A stretch of DNA of 64,000 nt from Lampris incognitus (GCF_029633865.1 NC_079219.1:55560857-55624856), one strand, 5' to 3'; shown: positions 1 to 12,280, counted from the stretch's first letter. Notes: generated by a model from the sequence alone, not told the origin. Numbers and translations: made by a program.

Positions 1-11
1 TACCTCTACTA

Positions 12-393
12 TCCACCCATCCGTCCATTATCCAAACCACTTATCCTGCTCTCAGGGTCGTGGGGAGGGTGAAGCCTATCCCAGCAGTCGTTGGGCGGTA
101 GGCGGGGAGACACCCTGGACAGGCCGCCAGACCATCACAAGGCCGACACACACACGTTCACTTTCACACCTAGGGACAACTTAGTATGGCCGATTCACCT
201 GACCTACATGTCTTTGGACTGAGGGAGGAAACCGGAGCACCCGGAGGAAACCCACACAGACACGGGAAGAACATGCAAACTCCACACAGAGGACGACCCG
301 GGATGACCCCCAAGGTTGGACTACCCCGGGGCTCGAACCCAGGACCTTGTTGCTGTGAGGTGACCGCGCTAACCACTGCGCCACCATGCCGCC
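12..393 (-). mobile_element. V-SINE/DANA-like tRNA-derived SINE, near full length
   Basis: Read on the minus strand, this begins with a tRNA-like head (a GGTTAGCGC box A region and a GGGTTCGAGCCCC box B at about 330-393). It continues into the central block with GTTTGCATGTTCT and ends in TGGATGGA-type repeats near 12-30. The head plus the 'TGTGGAGTTTGCATGTTC' core is the hallmark of the vertebrate V-SINE group that includes zebrafish DANA/mermaid. Several more copies occur in the window. Family assignment is from memory of the core sequence; no database comparison was made. Confidence 0.8.
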
Positions 394-926
394 TTCCTTA
401 ATCTTGGCATCAGTTATTCTCAAATAGCAAAATCCATCACCTTCTCTGTTCAGTCCTTTCGCAAAATTCTTCCTCAATCCGAGTTTTATATGAAGAGGAG
501 GCAGAAATACCTTTGTTAGGTCGACAAGTGGTTTGTAGGTCACAGTTGTCTGCCGTGGAACAAAATGCTTGCTCTACTAATGCTAGTAATAATAACAGTA
601 ATGGGAATAATGAGAGTAATGGTAAGAAGAAGAGAATTCTCGGGCACCTCTGCAGCATTGCTTTCATCGCTGATCCTTTTCCTTTTTCTTTGCATGACTT
701 CATGACTATAACAGCGAGTCATAGATTTAGTTTTATTGCGCTCTGGGCCACTATTAGGTAACTGTCTGCAGTAACTTCTATACGGAGGAATAAGCCTGAC
801 CACTTAGGAATGCGAGGAATCCCTAACATCATCAGATTCTCGGCCTACTCTGCCTGATAACGGTGGAAGGGCCTGATTTCTATCACCTGAGATGGTGCAA
901 CACTCTGGTTGTGCGTGTGTGTGTGT

Positions 927-965
<39 letters not shown>

Positions 966-1740
966 GGGGGGTAGATGTAGTGGAGTGAGCAGTTGTGTCC
1001 TCACACCATAATAGGCCTTTCACAGATAGCTGTCCCATAATTCTAGTCTCGTGAGCAAATCCAGCCGGCACTGGCCTCAAAAGGAAGACAGCGGGGGATG
1101 ACGGTAGGTACATCTCCCACATTGTTATCACACACAACACATAGACAAACATGCAAACTCACACACGCGCGCGCACACACACACACGCACCCAGAAACAT
1201 GCAGTGGACTCCAGCTCACCCTCTGTGTCAGACAGCATGGATTCGGGAAGGAATTCCAGGCATCCAGAGGGAACGTTCTTCCTGATTCCAAATGGCTTAG
1301 CATTATTCTCATCCTGTCTACCTCCTCAGCCAAACCCCCCCCCCCACACACACACACATATACACACACACATACACGCACGCAAACAAAAACCACACAG
1401 ACACACACTCCGAGAAACATAGATATCAGCTTGGATCTCCTCATTTTACGACTGCGGAGCGGAGTATGTGGAGGTAATCCTCGCCATGCCGAGGCGCAGC
1501 TGATGAATTCCCTCACTGATGCCGAATTGGCACACGCACACAAGAATACCACGCAGCCCACGCAACATACACAATAAGTGGAGAGAGAGAGAGAGAGCAA
1601 GTGGATGGATAGATAGGTAGACCGACAGACAGACAGACAGACAGACAGACAGCTTGATACACACATAGACATGTGGGAAAGAACGAAGGAACAAAATAAT
1701 GGACGAGCAAAACAGAAAGAACGAAAGGGAGAGGACAGTG
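394..1740. other. Non-coding stretch with microsatellites
   Basis: No exon or conserved protein was recognised. The stretch holds a (TG)n tract at 908-963, (CA)n tracts at about 1163-1190 and 1347-1384, a (GA)n tract near 1579-1597 and a (GACA)n/(GATA)n tract at about 1600-1652. Open frames here are products of these repeats. Confidence 0.6.
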
Positions 1741-1744
1741 AGGT

Positions 1745-2060
1745 TTGTTAGTATCTACCGCTTCCGGTGGGAAGATGGCGGCGTGAATTCACATTTGCGG
1801 CGGCCTCACCTAGTACCGTCCATACAGTGTCTTTGTCCATGTCTGTGTCTTAAGTTTTGTCTTCGTTCGATGGCCGGGAGAGCAGGGGCGGGCTAAGCTA
1901 ACTGTTAGCCCATGCAGACCAGCCAGTTCACCGAGGGCGGTCTGGCGGCGGCCTCACCTGGCGTTGGCTGTGGTGTTCTTGATGTCGTCGTGAGGAGTGC
2001 GGGGGAGGTGTGTCGAGGGTGTCTGGTGTAACGGGGGCAGTCCTATGCTGTTCTATACTG
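1745..2060 (+). mobile_element. Candidate 5' fragment of a non-LTR retroelement (copy 1)
   Basis: The stretch begins with CTTCCGGTGGGAAGATGGCGGCG and contains 'CTAACTGTTAGCCCATGCAGACC'-type text in two overlapping parts. A related block recurs at 2745-3100 (AGGCTAAGCTAA, GAGCCCATGCAGACCGG). This GATGGCGGCGTG-led sequence resembles 5' untranslated regions of fish L1-type elements as I remember them. The family is inferred and no ORF remains. Confidence 0.35.
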
Positions 2061-2099
2061 GTCAGCCTGCTGCACGCCCGTCACTCTCATCATTAGCTC

Positions 2100-2745
2100 T
2101 GCGTTGTGTTCTAGTTGGGTGGGGCCCCAGGTGTTGTGGGGGGGCCTCAGTCTCTCATCATCGTCATCATCATCATGAACAAAGAAGGAGGGGGGGACAC
2201 ACAGGACTCTATTTGGCCCACCTTGCCATTTATTTTGGTTTCAAACTCTTCGACAAACGTCCAGTCCTCCAGCGGGAGCGGTGTTTCTTACGGACGTGGG
2301 GGTCGAAGTTCAACCACTGCCCGGACTTCACTCGTGTGCATTAGAAGGAGAAACCGTCCACGGGACTCCGATGTGAGAAAGGATAAACAAGTATTTTATC
2401 CCACAGCTTGCAGTATCTTCTTACAGGGATACTCAAGGTTACGTTCTCCTCAACCACCAAAACTGTCCTACGGTAAGAAACACGCGTGGCTCGGCTCGAT
2501 CGCTGCTTGAGACTCCTCCCACAAAACAAAAATGGCCTCTCCCGCGTTCCCTCTTCCGTGTACCCACAAGACCTCTCTCTTAAAGCGACAGTACATGTAT
2601 ATGACGGTCGTTGGAAAACATACATAAAAGTAAATAATGACATAAAATAAAATGTGGTAAACACAAATAACTGCACACAGACAGGATTTGGTGATATTTC
2701 ATACTCAAACAAAATAAAATAAAAACATTAATTTTAACCTGGTTA
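2100..2745. other. Unassigned stretch between two related repeat blocks
   Basis: No protein family was recognised. The 3' part (about 2630-2745) is A/T-rich and ends in CTGGTTAC. It could be an insertion separating the two related blocks on either side, but no terminal repeats were found. Confidence 0.3.
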
Positions 2746-3100
2746 CACTGGCTGGGAGAGCTCGGTCTGCTTCGGCCCTCGCCTGGAGCCGTGCCCGAGG
2801 AGGAAACGCTGAGGGTGGTCTGACAGGACGCGGGGCAGGCTAAGCTAATTGCGAGAGCCCATGCAGACCGGCGGTTGCGACAGTCATCCTGGCTGGCGTT
2901 CCTTCCCTTGGACAGTGATTTTTTGTTTAGTTTGGATATATGTGTTAGTTTGGGTATATGTGGTACTGTAGTTTTTGTGCGTGTTTTTGTCTTTGTGTTG
3001 CGCTGCTGTGGGCTGGGGGAAACGGCATTTGGATTCATTTCATGTACGCAAGTGCATGAGGTGAAATGACAAAGTGTTCCTGAGTTCTGATTCCTGATCT
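2745..3100 (+). mobile_element. Retroelement-derived repeat (copy 2), with 3' tail-like end
   Basis: It shares AGGCTAAGCTAA and CCCATGCAGACCGG with the block at 1745-2060. It ends with GGCTGGGGGAAACGGCATTT, then GAAATGACAAAGTGTTCCTGA and a short TTCTGATTCCTGATC run. That end matches, from memory, the 3' tail of a common fish non-LTR element whose tail repeats TTCCTGA. It is decayed, with no coding capacity. Confidence 0.4.
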
Positions 3101-4433
3101 GAGAAGGTGCCGTGTGTTTTGGATGTGGTCAGTGGGCCTTGGAACAGCTACCCAGACAGGGTTCATCCCTGCTCGTGTCAAACTGCAGCTCCAGCTTAAC
3201 TTTTCCACTGTGAGGGTAAAGTGAGGGTCTGCACACTTGCCATGTTTTGGCAACACGAAACACCCCACGGAACTTGAGAGGTCCTCTTTCAATAGGGGCG
3301 GCAGGTAAGGTGTGCCTGTGCACACGCGCCTGCACGCAGTTGTGATGTGTTTGTGTTGTTTTGCCAGATGAGGGTCTGTGTTTCGGTGTAAACCATTTTG
3401 AATACGGTCCAGAATATGTCGCACTCGTCGCCGATTCCCCACTCACTTATTCACCCAAATTAGAGCTCTCACACTCCATGCTGGAGGTTGGCTGTGTAAG
3501 TGTGCTGGAGTGTGTGCGAGTACGCCGTATTGCTGGAGTGCTGTGTCCGTGAGTCTATGAAAGACTCTCCTCCCCCACCCCCCACCCCCCACTTGTCAGC
3601 AAGAGAAGGGCGGGCTGCCATGTGGTGAAGAACCCTCATCCCCTTCACTACAGAGAAACAGAGAGGGCCACTGGGTCCACGCTAAGTGCTGCTGGGCACT
3701 ATTACCGTGAAAAGGACCCCTCTCTAGGGTGTCCTTTCAAGTGCCTGCTGAATAGGACACTACTGAGAGCTGCAGCCAACTAGAGCGTGCGTGTATGTGC
3801 TTGTGTGTGTGTAGGGGGGGGGGTAAGTGCCAGGGTAATAGCTTCTCCAGAGTGTTGAGGGGCAGGTTTGAGCGGCCCGGCCCCGTTGGTATTGCTGAAA
3901 CCAGATCAGGTATGTGTGACGACCACCGCGTGAGTGCTGCACTTATAGAGCGGTGCACGAGTGTGCGCCAGGTTAAAGCATTAATAGAGTACAGTGTGTT
4001 TGTGCAGGCCACTAATAGCCACATGGCTGATATTGGTGGATCATTTTCCATCACACTCTGCAGGGTAGGAGCGCCTGATTCAGCAGGTGTCCCCCCCAAA
4101 ACACCCCTACCGCCCCCTCGGCCTTCCCCTGGCCTCATTGAATGTTGTCTTGGTGTCCTCGACATCTCATCCAAACCGAGTCGTGTCAGCTTTATTTGTA
4201 AAAAGAAAAATGCGTAGAGAAGAGAAACATGATTTACAGTATTATGAATTATTAAATATGTTTTATGTAGATATTGACTATAAATGTGTTACTTACGTTA
4301 ATATTTAATTGAATAACTATATGTACCAGTGGAATACTCCCTCTTGGGCCAGTGTGGCATCTACAGTAGCTGCATTTAAAAGGTGCCTTTAATCAAACAC
4401 GTGGCTGCCCTTGTTAGAAAGTTCTTGTTAGAG
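3101..4433. other. Non-coding stretch, nothing recognised
   Basis: Contains a short (TG)n near 3790-3815 and C/G homopolymers. Open frames are short and match no family I know. Confidence 0.5.
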
Positions 4434-4489
4434 GGTTAGGGTTAGGGGTTAGGTTAGGGGTTAGGGTTAGAGGTTAGGGTTAGCGAAAC
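4434..4489 (+). repeat. Short interstitial telomere-like repeat
   Basis: About nine imperfect TTAGGG/TTAGGGG/TTAGAGG units in tandem. A lone GGGTTAGGGTTT follows at about 4749-4761. It may be a remnant of telomerase-mediated repair or a repeat seeded inside a transposon. Confidence 0.75.
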
Positions 4490-5383
4490 AGTTTTTTTCC
4501 ACCAACACGGAACGGGTTCTGTTGCGGCTGGGGCATTTAATTCTGAACCTTTCGGCGCATTTCGACCAAAACATAAATTTGTTCGGAACCCGAAAAGTTG
4601 GTTCCCAGCTGGAACCATAAAACTGTAGGACATGAAGTGGGAACCGTGTGGGCGTGTCATATTCTAGGTTGGAAAGACAGATAGAGAAGGGTTGATGATA
4701 GATCCAACGGGGCGTAGGCACGGAAGTAGACGTGATTGGTTGTTGGTCAGGGTTAGGGTTTAAACTCTTTTTGGCTTTCCATTGTTAGCAAGCGTTAACG
4801 TTAGCTATCGTTACAGTACGATCTGGCCATGTTAAGGTCAGGTGTAAGCTAGCTAGCTAAATGTTTCAGTGCGCATCGTTTGTTTCAAGTCGGTGGCTTC
4901 GAGGTTCCGCGCTGTCCATTGGCCGACGCAACAGCCAATCACGGCTACTTCCGTTGGATCTAGCACCAACCAGAGGGCAACACAGGAGAAGTCACGCGAG
5001 AAAAAGAGCGTGCAGTGGTCTGCCGACGAGGCCCAGTGCTTGGGGACGATTGATAGTAGGACGAGAACGAATAAGCTGTCTGTCGAACTAGTCGAAGAGA
5101 GGTCCGAGGCCTTGTACACTCGAACCCAAGAACAAATACTAAACAAACCACAAAGTTCTTTGAGACGCAGGTGCAAAGAAACGGTGTTTTGTGCAGGATG
5201 GGGTAAAGAAGCACATTAAAAAGAACTCCCTGGGTGTTCGGTTTTTAACATCAGTTTGATGGCGATTATAAAATAAACAAACCACATGCATTGTGCAACG
5301 CCCTCCATTGTTGGCACATCCTTGATCACAATGGTTCCATGCGAAACTGGTGGAGACGCGGGCTGGGTCACTAGATCCGTGGT
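4490..5383. other. Unassigned stretch
   Basis: Moderately complex sequence with short open frames and no recognised protein. GGAACC/GGTTCC-type motifs at 4500-4660 resemble text at 6340-6400, suggesting one old element interrupted by later insertions. The link is weak. Confidence 0.3.
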
Positions 5384-5529
5384 TCTCAAAGTGGGGTCCG
5401 CAGACCCTTGGGGGTGCGCGACCCATAGCCTATAAATTATAAAATTGTGCCGTATCATTAAAAAGTGCATATCTACAGATGAGGACCATTTGCGCCAAGA
5501 AAACAGTCATGTTGTGTCCATGTTACATT

Positions 5530-5563
5530 TTTTTTGTATGAAAAGTGCTACACAAATAAAATC

Positions 5564-5616
<53 letters not shown>

Positions 5617-5617
5617 A
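5530..5617 (+). repeat. Retroposon 3' tail followed by (GATT)n
   Basis: AAAAGTGCTACACAAATAAA followed by about 13 GATT units. This arrangement is the usual 3' end of fish L2-like retroposons, in which a polyadenylation-like motif precedes a 4-bp tail repeat. Confidence 0.6.
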
Positions 5618-5778
5618 CCCCCCCACGTTAGCTTTGGGGCAACAGAATCTCTGAGATGATTGTGACATCACATCAGTCTGTCATGAATCAGTCACTTCAC
5701 TCAGGGCGCAACGAACCGCTCCTATGTCTGAAGTGTTGAGGTTGAAAAGTTTTAGAATACAAGTAGTTCCAATGGCAT

Positions 5779-6200
5779 TCCCCCCGTTTTTTTCTTCCCA
5801 ATCGTCCTTGGCCAATTGCCCCACTCTTCCGTCACTGCTCCACCTCCTCTGCCGATCCGGGGAGGCCTGCAGACTGCCACATGCCTCCTCCGACACATGT
5901 GGAGTCGCCAGCCGCTTCTTTTCACCTGACAGTGAGGAGTTTCGCCAGGGGGACGTAGCGCGTGGGAGGATCACGCTATTCCCCCACGTCCCCCCTGCCC
6001 CCGAGCAGGCCCCCCGACCAACCAGAGGAGGCGCTAGTGCAGCGACCAGGACACATAACCACGTCTGGCTTTCCACCCGCAGACACGGCCAATTGTGTCT
6101 GTAGGGACGCCCGATCAAGCCGGAGGTAACACGGGGATTCGAACCGGCGATCCCTGTGTTGGTAGGCAACGGAATAGACCGCCACGCCACCCGGACGCCC
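5779..6200 (-). mobile_element. tRNA-derived SINE (family 1), full length with 13-bp TSD
   Basis: Minus-strand element starting GGGCGTCCGGGTGGCG, with box A-like text and a GGTTCGAATCCCC box B. It continues through a conserved body and ends in an AAAAAAC tail. A perfect 13-bp target-site duplication, GTTCCAATGGCAT, flanks it at 5766-5778 and 6201-6213, which proves retroposition. It sits inside the candidate hAT element. Confidence 0.85.
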
Positions 6201-6330
6201 GTTCCAATGGCATCTAAGAGTACAAATGGCAGTGAGGGTATGCTTAACCGGTGTTACTATTATGGGGGGGAGGGTCCTTGGAAAATCTCTTCCCCTGTAA
6301 GGTCCCCGGCCACAAAGAGCTGGAGAACCC

Positions 6331-7102
6331 CTGCGCTCGACAGCACCGAGGTTCCAAGAATCTCGAACGGAACTGGTTCAAGAACCAGAAAAGGGGTAAA
6401 AGAGTCAGAAGCGACCCTTCAAAAGTGTGCGGCTTTCAGTAACAGAATCAAACATCAAAGCAATTAATGAAAAGCACCTTATTGACTGTACGTAGCGATT
6501 AAGACGCAGTGCCCTTCTCTCCAAGAGAGTTGTGGCGGTATAGTGTCGTGGTGACGGACAATCTGACACGTGTCAGGCGCCCAGGAGAAAGACCGGGACT
6601 CCGGCTTGTTGTTCCCCTTGGCTTGGCTGTGTCAGTGGCGCTGCGCAGCTTAACGAGGACGAGTCGCGCATTAAAACTGGGAAGGTACGCGCTCACAAAC
6701 AGCAAAGGCCTGGTTTATTAGACGGACGTTTTCGTCCGTCGAGGCTTCACCGGAGACGCTTTCAATTACAGCGGAGACAGCGCGCTCGGTTTGGAACGAT
6801 CTGGAAAACTAAGATGGCGGCTCGGCCAGCGTCATAGTCTGGAACCCGGAAGCTCCTTTAAACAGGCGGTCCACCAGTCACATGGTCAGAGTCGCAGTGT
6901 TGTTGTCTGTAACGGAGCACACGCAAGTCAATATGTGTGTCAGAATTTGAGATATAGACAGAGGCCTTGTCTTGTTGGTCGAGAACTTCACCGCGATGCA
7001 TCATTTCCAAAATGGCGCCCGAGCGAACCGGTTTCTCCTCGTGCAGTTTTGGCTTCGTCGGTGTCGGGGAAGAGAAACAGGAAGTAGCGCTTCATTTAAA
7101 CG
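6331..7102. other. Non-coding stretch, nothing recognised
   Basis: Contains open frames up to about 135 codons without recognisable domains. CpG-rich around 6600-7080. It could hold regulatory sequence, but nothing specific is visible. Confidence 0.4.
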
Positions 7103-7113
7103 GTCTCTGACAG

Positions 7114-7533
7114 GGGCGTCCGGGCAGCGTGGCGGTCTATTCCGTTGCCTACCAACACGGGGATCGCCGGTTCGAATCCCCGTGTTACCTCCGGCTTGGT
7201 CGGGCGTCCCTGCAGATACAATTGTCTGTGTCTGCAGGTGGGAAGCCGGATTTGGGCGTCACGAGCGCCTCCTCCGGTCGGTCGGGGCCCCTGTTCAGGG
7301 AGGGGGGGGAACTGGGGGGGGGAATAGTGTGATCCTCCCCACGCGCAACGTCACCCTGGTGAAACTCCTCACTGTCATGTGAGGCGACTCCACATGTATG
7401 GGAGGAGGCATGTGGTAGTCTGCAGCCCTCCCGGATCAGCAGAGGGGGTGGAGCAGCGACCGGGACGGCTCAGAAGAGAGGGGTAATTGGCTGGGTGCAA
7501 CTGGGGAGAAAAAGGGGGGGAGGGGGGGTCCGG
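7114..7533 (+). mobile_element. tRNA-derived SINE (family 1), full length
   Basis: Starts GGGCGTCCGGGCAGCGTGG, has GGTTCGAATCCCC as box B and ends in GGGAGAAAAAGGGGGG. It is flanked by near-identical direct repeats, GTCTCTGACAG (7103-7113) and GTCTCTGATAG (7534-7544), consistent with a target-site duplication. Same family as the copies at 5779, 18446, 20334, 22563 and 59208. Confidence 0.85.
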
Positions 7534-7544
7534 GTCTCTGATAG

Positions 7545-8434
7545 ATGCTCAGCGCACCACCAGCAACACAGAAGGAGCTTCGGTGTGCTCCTACTCCCAG
7601 CTCCGCAGGGAGAATATGGCCCAGCTCCTGAGCAGGTCAACGGGAGCGGTTCCGACAGATAACGACGGACCCACAATGGCGCCCGTATCGGCTGTTGTTT
7701 TTGCAGATCCCGTGGCCGTGCGTCGTGTTACTGTGATTCTGTAAGCCGAATCCGAACTCCCGAGCCGGGACTCTTGAAGAGCTCTGGGTTTAAGTGTCCT
7801 GCTGAATGACTACGCAGCGGTCCACAGTCCAGGTTTTACCGACAGCCTCGTAAACGGGCGCGTCATAGGAACGCGTCTACTGGGTGAGGAGAGTGTCGCA
7901 CCGATGATGGGGCGCTAGCGCTAGCGTGCTACGTGCGCGCATGCGCGCATGCTAGGGAGCAGGGGGTGCAGCGTGGCGGGAGGAAACGGTGCTCCGAGAC
8001 AATGCCGCGTCCCCTGGGAGCGCGAGGCAAGGTGATAGGAGGTGTTCAGGTGACCGGCTCGCGGGTGTGAGCTGGGAAAGTCACCGCGGCGCTCTGAGCG
8101 CCGTGATTCTTCTCGATCGAGGAGGCGAGATGGAGGCTTTGACGGCTTTAATCCGGGCCCCGTCATTTGTGTCAGGTCGGGTTTCCGTGCACCGCCGTAC
8201 AACCATAGACAGGTGGTGTAATCGTGTTGCGTGCGTGTGCGTGCGCGCGCGCGCGTCGCACACACATGGGTGTTACATAACTCTATAATTACCCTGTCAG
8301 GAGTAGACTGAATGGAATAATATACACACATGCTTATGTTCTCTCTCTCTCTTTTTCTCTTTAACACACACTGAAAGAGCATCATGAGTTGGCATTGGGC
8401 ATCTTTTCCAGCCAGGGTCAGCCGTAGTTCATGT
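7545..8434. other. Non-coding, partly CpG-rich stretch
   Basis: CpG is frequent at 7640-8240, including alternating GCGC/CGCG runs near 7934-7950 and 8240-8256. No exon is recognised. It might be a decayed promoter or simply GC-rich DNA. Confidence 0.35.
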
Positions 8435-8662
8435 AAAACGTGTGTGTGTGTGGGTGTGCGTGTGTGTGCGTGTGCGCGCGTGCGTGCGTATATGTGTGCG
8501 TGTGCATGCGTGTGTGTGGTATCCCCGCTCTAGTTTTATTTTTAAAGCCAGCTCAGACAAAGGCCTTCAGTCAGTCTGCTCTGAGAACAGGACCTTGGGA
8601 ACATGACCAGTGGCTGTTGCGTCACATAGTGGGTGTCTGTGCGTGTGTGTGTGTGTGTGTGT

Positions 8663-8703
<41 letters not shown>

Positions 8704-9186
8704 GGGGGGGGAGGAAGAGAGCGAGAAAATGTACAAGACTTTCCTCCTGTAAAGAAGACGCTTGTTCAAACTGTGAAAGGAACAAAAGGGGCGAAAAAAG
8801 CTCCCAAAATCCCTGCCAGATGTGTGTGTACCAGTGCGGCCATACACACGTGTACACATGCCAGCAGAAACACGTTCGCACACACACACACACACAACAC
8901 ACACAACCACACACGACACATGTACACATACATACAGTGTTCCCTCCAAACTTGTCTCTGTAGACATTTGAATTTCATTAGACGTCATTATGTGATGTCA
9001 CAGGAAGGATTTTATATGTGATGTGGAGCAAAATCACACATACACACGCACACACGCACACACGCACACACGCACACACACACACACACACACACTGCCA
9101 GGTTGCATAGAGTTGAATGACACACACCGAGTTTTCCTGCAGGAGCAGAGACCACACCACACCCACCAAGCAACAGAAGCAAACAG
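8435..9186. repeat. Cluster of (TG)n, (GA)n and (CA)n tracts
   Basis: Alternating GT/GC tracts at 8438-8520, (TG)n followed by (GA)n at 8637-8697, (CA)n at 8877-8930 and (CACG)n/(CA)n at 9033-9096. All overlapping long open frames are repeat translations. Confidence 0.85.
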
Positions 9187-9298
9187 CGGAGGAGAGGAGA
9201 GAGGAGGAGAAGAGAAGAGGAGAGAAGAGGAGAGAAGAGAAGAGAGGACGAGAAGAGGAGAGAGGAGAAGAGGAGAGAGGAGAAGAGGAGGAGAGAGG
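9187..9298 (+). repeat. Polypurine (GGAGA/GAGAA)n tract
   Basis: About 110 bases of almost pure purine in GAGGAGA-type units. Such tracts can form triplex DNA. No gene overlaps. Confidence 0.85.
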
Positions 9299-10688
9299 AT
9301 CCAACAGGTGACAGCAGAGGAGATGTCCCGCCATTTCAAGGCCTCGTTTCAGACTCCTAGTCTCATTTTGTGTGCAGCCTCCCCATGTCTATACAGGTGC
9401 TGCACACTGGGGAAGCCTCATCTTAGTTACATTACACTACACACACGCACACACACGCACACACACAACCCAGTGCAATCCGCCCCATAACTGCCCCGCT
9501 GCCAACTCCGTCTTTCCTTTCTTTCTCCCTTTCTTCCTGTGTTTTTCAAGTCTTTTTTTTTCTTTCTTTCTTTCTTTCCAGCTCTCATGACGCACTCCGG
9601 CATAATGAAACTGTTAAAAAGCCGTCCGGCAGAGACTGGGCTGGGGTTGGTTTAGGGGGTGGGGGGGGGGTGGGGTGGGTGGTTATTGGGAGAGGGAACT
9701 GACACCACACCAGGGCGCACTATATTTACACCGCGTCCCTTTTAGACGGCGTCTATTTTTAGCGGCCAGATCTTTTCTCGGCGCCTCCGTCGCACCGTCA
9801 CAAACACAGGCATCAGATGGCACCGACGGATTTACAGCGCGCGGCTCTGCCAAGAGGAACACGCCCTCCCTCCGCATAGTCCTGTGAAACCCCATCCTCA
9901 ACTCTCTCTCTCTCTCTCTATATACCCCCCCCCCCGCCACACACACACACAATCCAGCACATTCCCTCCTCGACCATCCGTCAATCTATTTAACACTTCT
10001 TCTTTTCGGTTGTGTTCCCTCGTCATACACGGATCTGTCCGGACTGCTCGGTGGGGCTTGCCCCTAGCTGTCACTGTCAATGGTATGGCTTTGATTAAAG
10101 ACGCCCCGCCCCCCCCCGTCCGCCCGATGAAAATCAAGCTTTTAACCTTGTTAACATGTCCGTGTGGTGTTCGGGTAATGTCACGGCACACATCAGGAGC
10201 AAAATAAGCAGTCGGCGGACCTGCTGTGAGGCCGCGGAGCACCAAGGACGGTCTCAAAAAAAACCCCCCCAAAAAAACAAAACGGATAGGCGGCGGCGGG
10301 GGGGGGCTTCGTACGTCACGACCCGAGGAACCAATCCCCTTAAAGGACGGGGTTGACGCTTTACGCGCCAGAGCGGAAGCGGAAGCGGGGTAGCGTTGTA
10401 AAGTTTACGGTAAGGCGATGGCGGGGGGCGTGTCCTGTTCTCGGCTGCAAATTTTAGGAGAAGCAGCGAGTGCCGCCATTTATTACCGAAGGATCTGAAA
10501 GTCGGAGAGAGAGGTGGGCGCGCTTCGTTTGGAGAAACCGTAACGGCCCGGACGAACGCGCAGAGAAAACGCGCGTTTGCGGCAGCCATTTTTGAAGAGC
10601 GCCGTTATTTAACGTTTACCACAAAAGCAGAGAGAGTTTTGCCGCAAAACCAGTTTTGAAGCCCGACGACGTGCCGCCCGTTTGTCCG
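9299..10688. other. Non-coding stretch, nothing recognised
   Basis: Contains short CA, CT and C homopolymer tracts (9437-9470, 9903-9950). Unique-looking CpG-rich text occurs at 10350-10690. No coding exon is recognised. Confidence 0.45.
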
Positions 10689-10845
10689 GAAGTACAGTAC
10701 TACTATACCGTGGATGTATAGTACTACTATACCGTGGATGTATTGTACTACTATACCGTGGATGTATTGTACTACTATACCGTGGATGTATAGTACTACT
10801 ATACCATGGAAGTATTGTACTACTATAATACATCCACGGCGTAAA
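10689..10845 (+). repeat. 24-bp minisatellite ending in an inverted copy
   Basis: Five tandem units of GTACTACTATACCGTGGATG plus TATA or TATT. The last is followed by ATAATACATCCACGGCG, the reverse complement of the unit core, so the 3' end can fold on itself. The IHP-containing frames on the minus strand are translations of this array, not a protein. Confidence 0.85.
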
Positions 10846-11463
10846 CTAGCAAAACGGTGCCTGCGAAAAAGTGACGTCACGGCTCCACTTCGCACATGCG
10901 TATTACGTTTTCGGTCTACTCGCCGAGAGGAAAGCGTTTGTGCGCAGGCGCGTAGTGTTATCGTTACGCCGACTACCGGCCTGGCGTGCGTACTACAGCG
11001 TTTTCAGTGGGGTTTTTTTGCGGGTCCGTGTGCGTGAGGATCGTATTCAAAACGCGGAACTTTTTTTTTAAAAAGCAAAGGAAAAACTTCACCGTTTTTA
11101 GCAAGACCGTTGCCTCGTAAACGCAGCTTAAGTTTCTTTCTCCTTCTCCACAGACCGGTACTGCTGAGACTAGTGAACACAGCTGCAAGACAGACCGGAC
11201 GAAGGTGAGTATGGAAAAGGGGTTTATTGAGGATGGCAGGCGGAGGAGAGACCGGAGGTGGACGGCAGAGTCGGACCGGCGGATGAAGGAGCGAACACGG
11301 GGACCAGCAGACAGGCAGGTGGACCACACACAAGGAGAAGGCGACTGGGCTAACAAGCGACGACACGGAGAAAGTGCTCTGAAAGACCTGCAGACAACGA
11401 CGTGGTGAGGAGAGGCGGAAGAGCCGGGTGTCTCCCGCTGCTGATGGAAAGCGAATGTAGGTC
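10846..11463. other. Non-coding stretch
   Basis: Unique-looking, moderately CpG-rich sequence. No recognised exon or element. Confidence 0.4.
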
Positions 11464-11622
11464 AGGAGAGACAGACATACACAGACACAGACAGACACAC
11501 AGAGACAGACACACACAGACAGACATACAGAGACAGACACACAGACAGACACACAGAGACAGACACACAGACAGACACACAGACACACAGAGACAGACAC
11601 ACAGACAGACAGAGACAGACAC

Positions 11623-11661
<39 letters not shown>

Positions 11662-11934
11662 CACAGACAGACAGAGACAGACACACAGAGACAGACACAC
11701 AGAGACAGACACACAGACAGACACACAGAGACACACAGACGGAGAAAGACACACAGACAGACACACAGAGACCGACACACAGACAGACATACAGAGACAG
11801 ACAGACACACAGAGACAGACACACAGACAGACACACAGACAGACACACAGACAGAGAGAGACAGAGAGACACACAGACAGAGAGAGACAGAGAGACACAC
11901 AGACAGAGAGAGACAGAGAGACAGACACACACAC
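11464..11934 (+). repeat. (ACAGACAC/ACAGAGAC)n array
   Basis: About 470 bases of imperfect CAGACACA and CAGAGACA units with no complex sequence. Frames of up to about 310 codons on either strand are repeat translations (Cys/Leu/Ser/Val or Thr/Asp/Arg/Gln/His). Confidence 0.95.
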
Positions 11935-12280
11935 ACTGGCTGCAGGCTAGGTGGACGTGGAGGGCGTAACGGACTTTCGGTGTTCAGAGCGTTTCCTCCT
12001 AGTGGCGCATCTGAGTGTGTATCTCTACAAGGTAGATAACGGGTCAGAGCACATTATTAGCTGATTGGTGACGTAGTCGAGCCCGAGGCTGATGTCATCC
12101 ATTACCGTTGCATTTCTAACATTGTAGAGCACAATACACAAAATATAAAACACACTACCATTCTGATACGTCCACTTGGACACGACCCTGTCCAATTTGC
12201 TGCTCCTCTTCCTCCTCCTCTTCCTCTTCTTTTGGAATCGGCTTCCGGTTTGTACATGTATGACTGAAATACTCCTATAT
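11935..12280. other. Non-coding stretch
   Basis: Nothing recognised apart from a short pyrimidine-rich (CTCCTC) run at about 12200-12232. Confidence 0.4.

Larger units (their letters stand above)
5384..6330 (+). mobile_element. Candidate hAT-type MITE interrupted by a SINE
   Basis: The left edge reads TGGTTCTCAAAGTGGGGTCC and the right edge reads ACAAAGAGCTGGAGAACCCC, an approximate inverted match (GGGGTTCTCCAGCTCTTTGT). These are typical ends of fish hAT elements. A SINE (5779-6200) is inserted within. The flanking 8-bp duplication is not clean, so the boundaries are approximate. Confidence 0.4.

Noticed and set aside
4434..4489. A chromosome end (telomere)
   Set aside because: Only about 55 bases, degenerate, and surrounded by ordinary sequence on both sides.
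5779..6200. 126- and 169-codon frames as genes
   Set aside because: They fall on a SINE with a perfect 13-bp target duplication; the same frames recur in other copies.
11004..11950. Frames of 310, 194, 182 and 156 codons
   Set aside because: Simple (ACAGACAC)n repeat translated in several frames.
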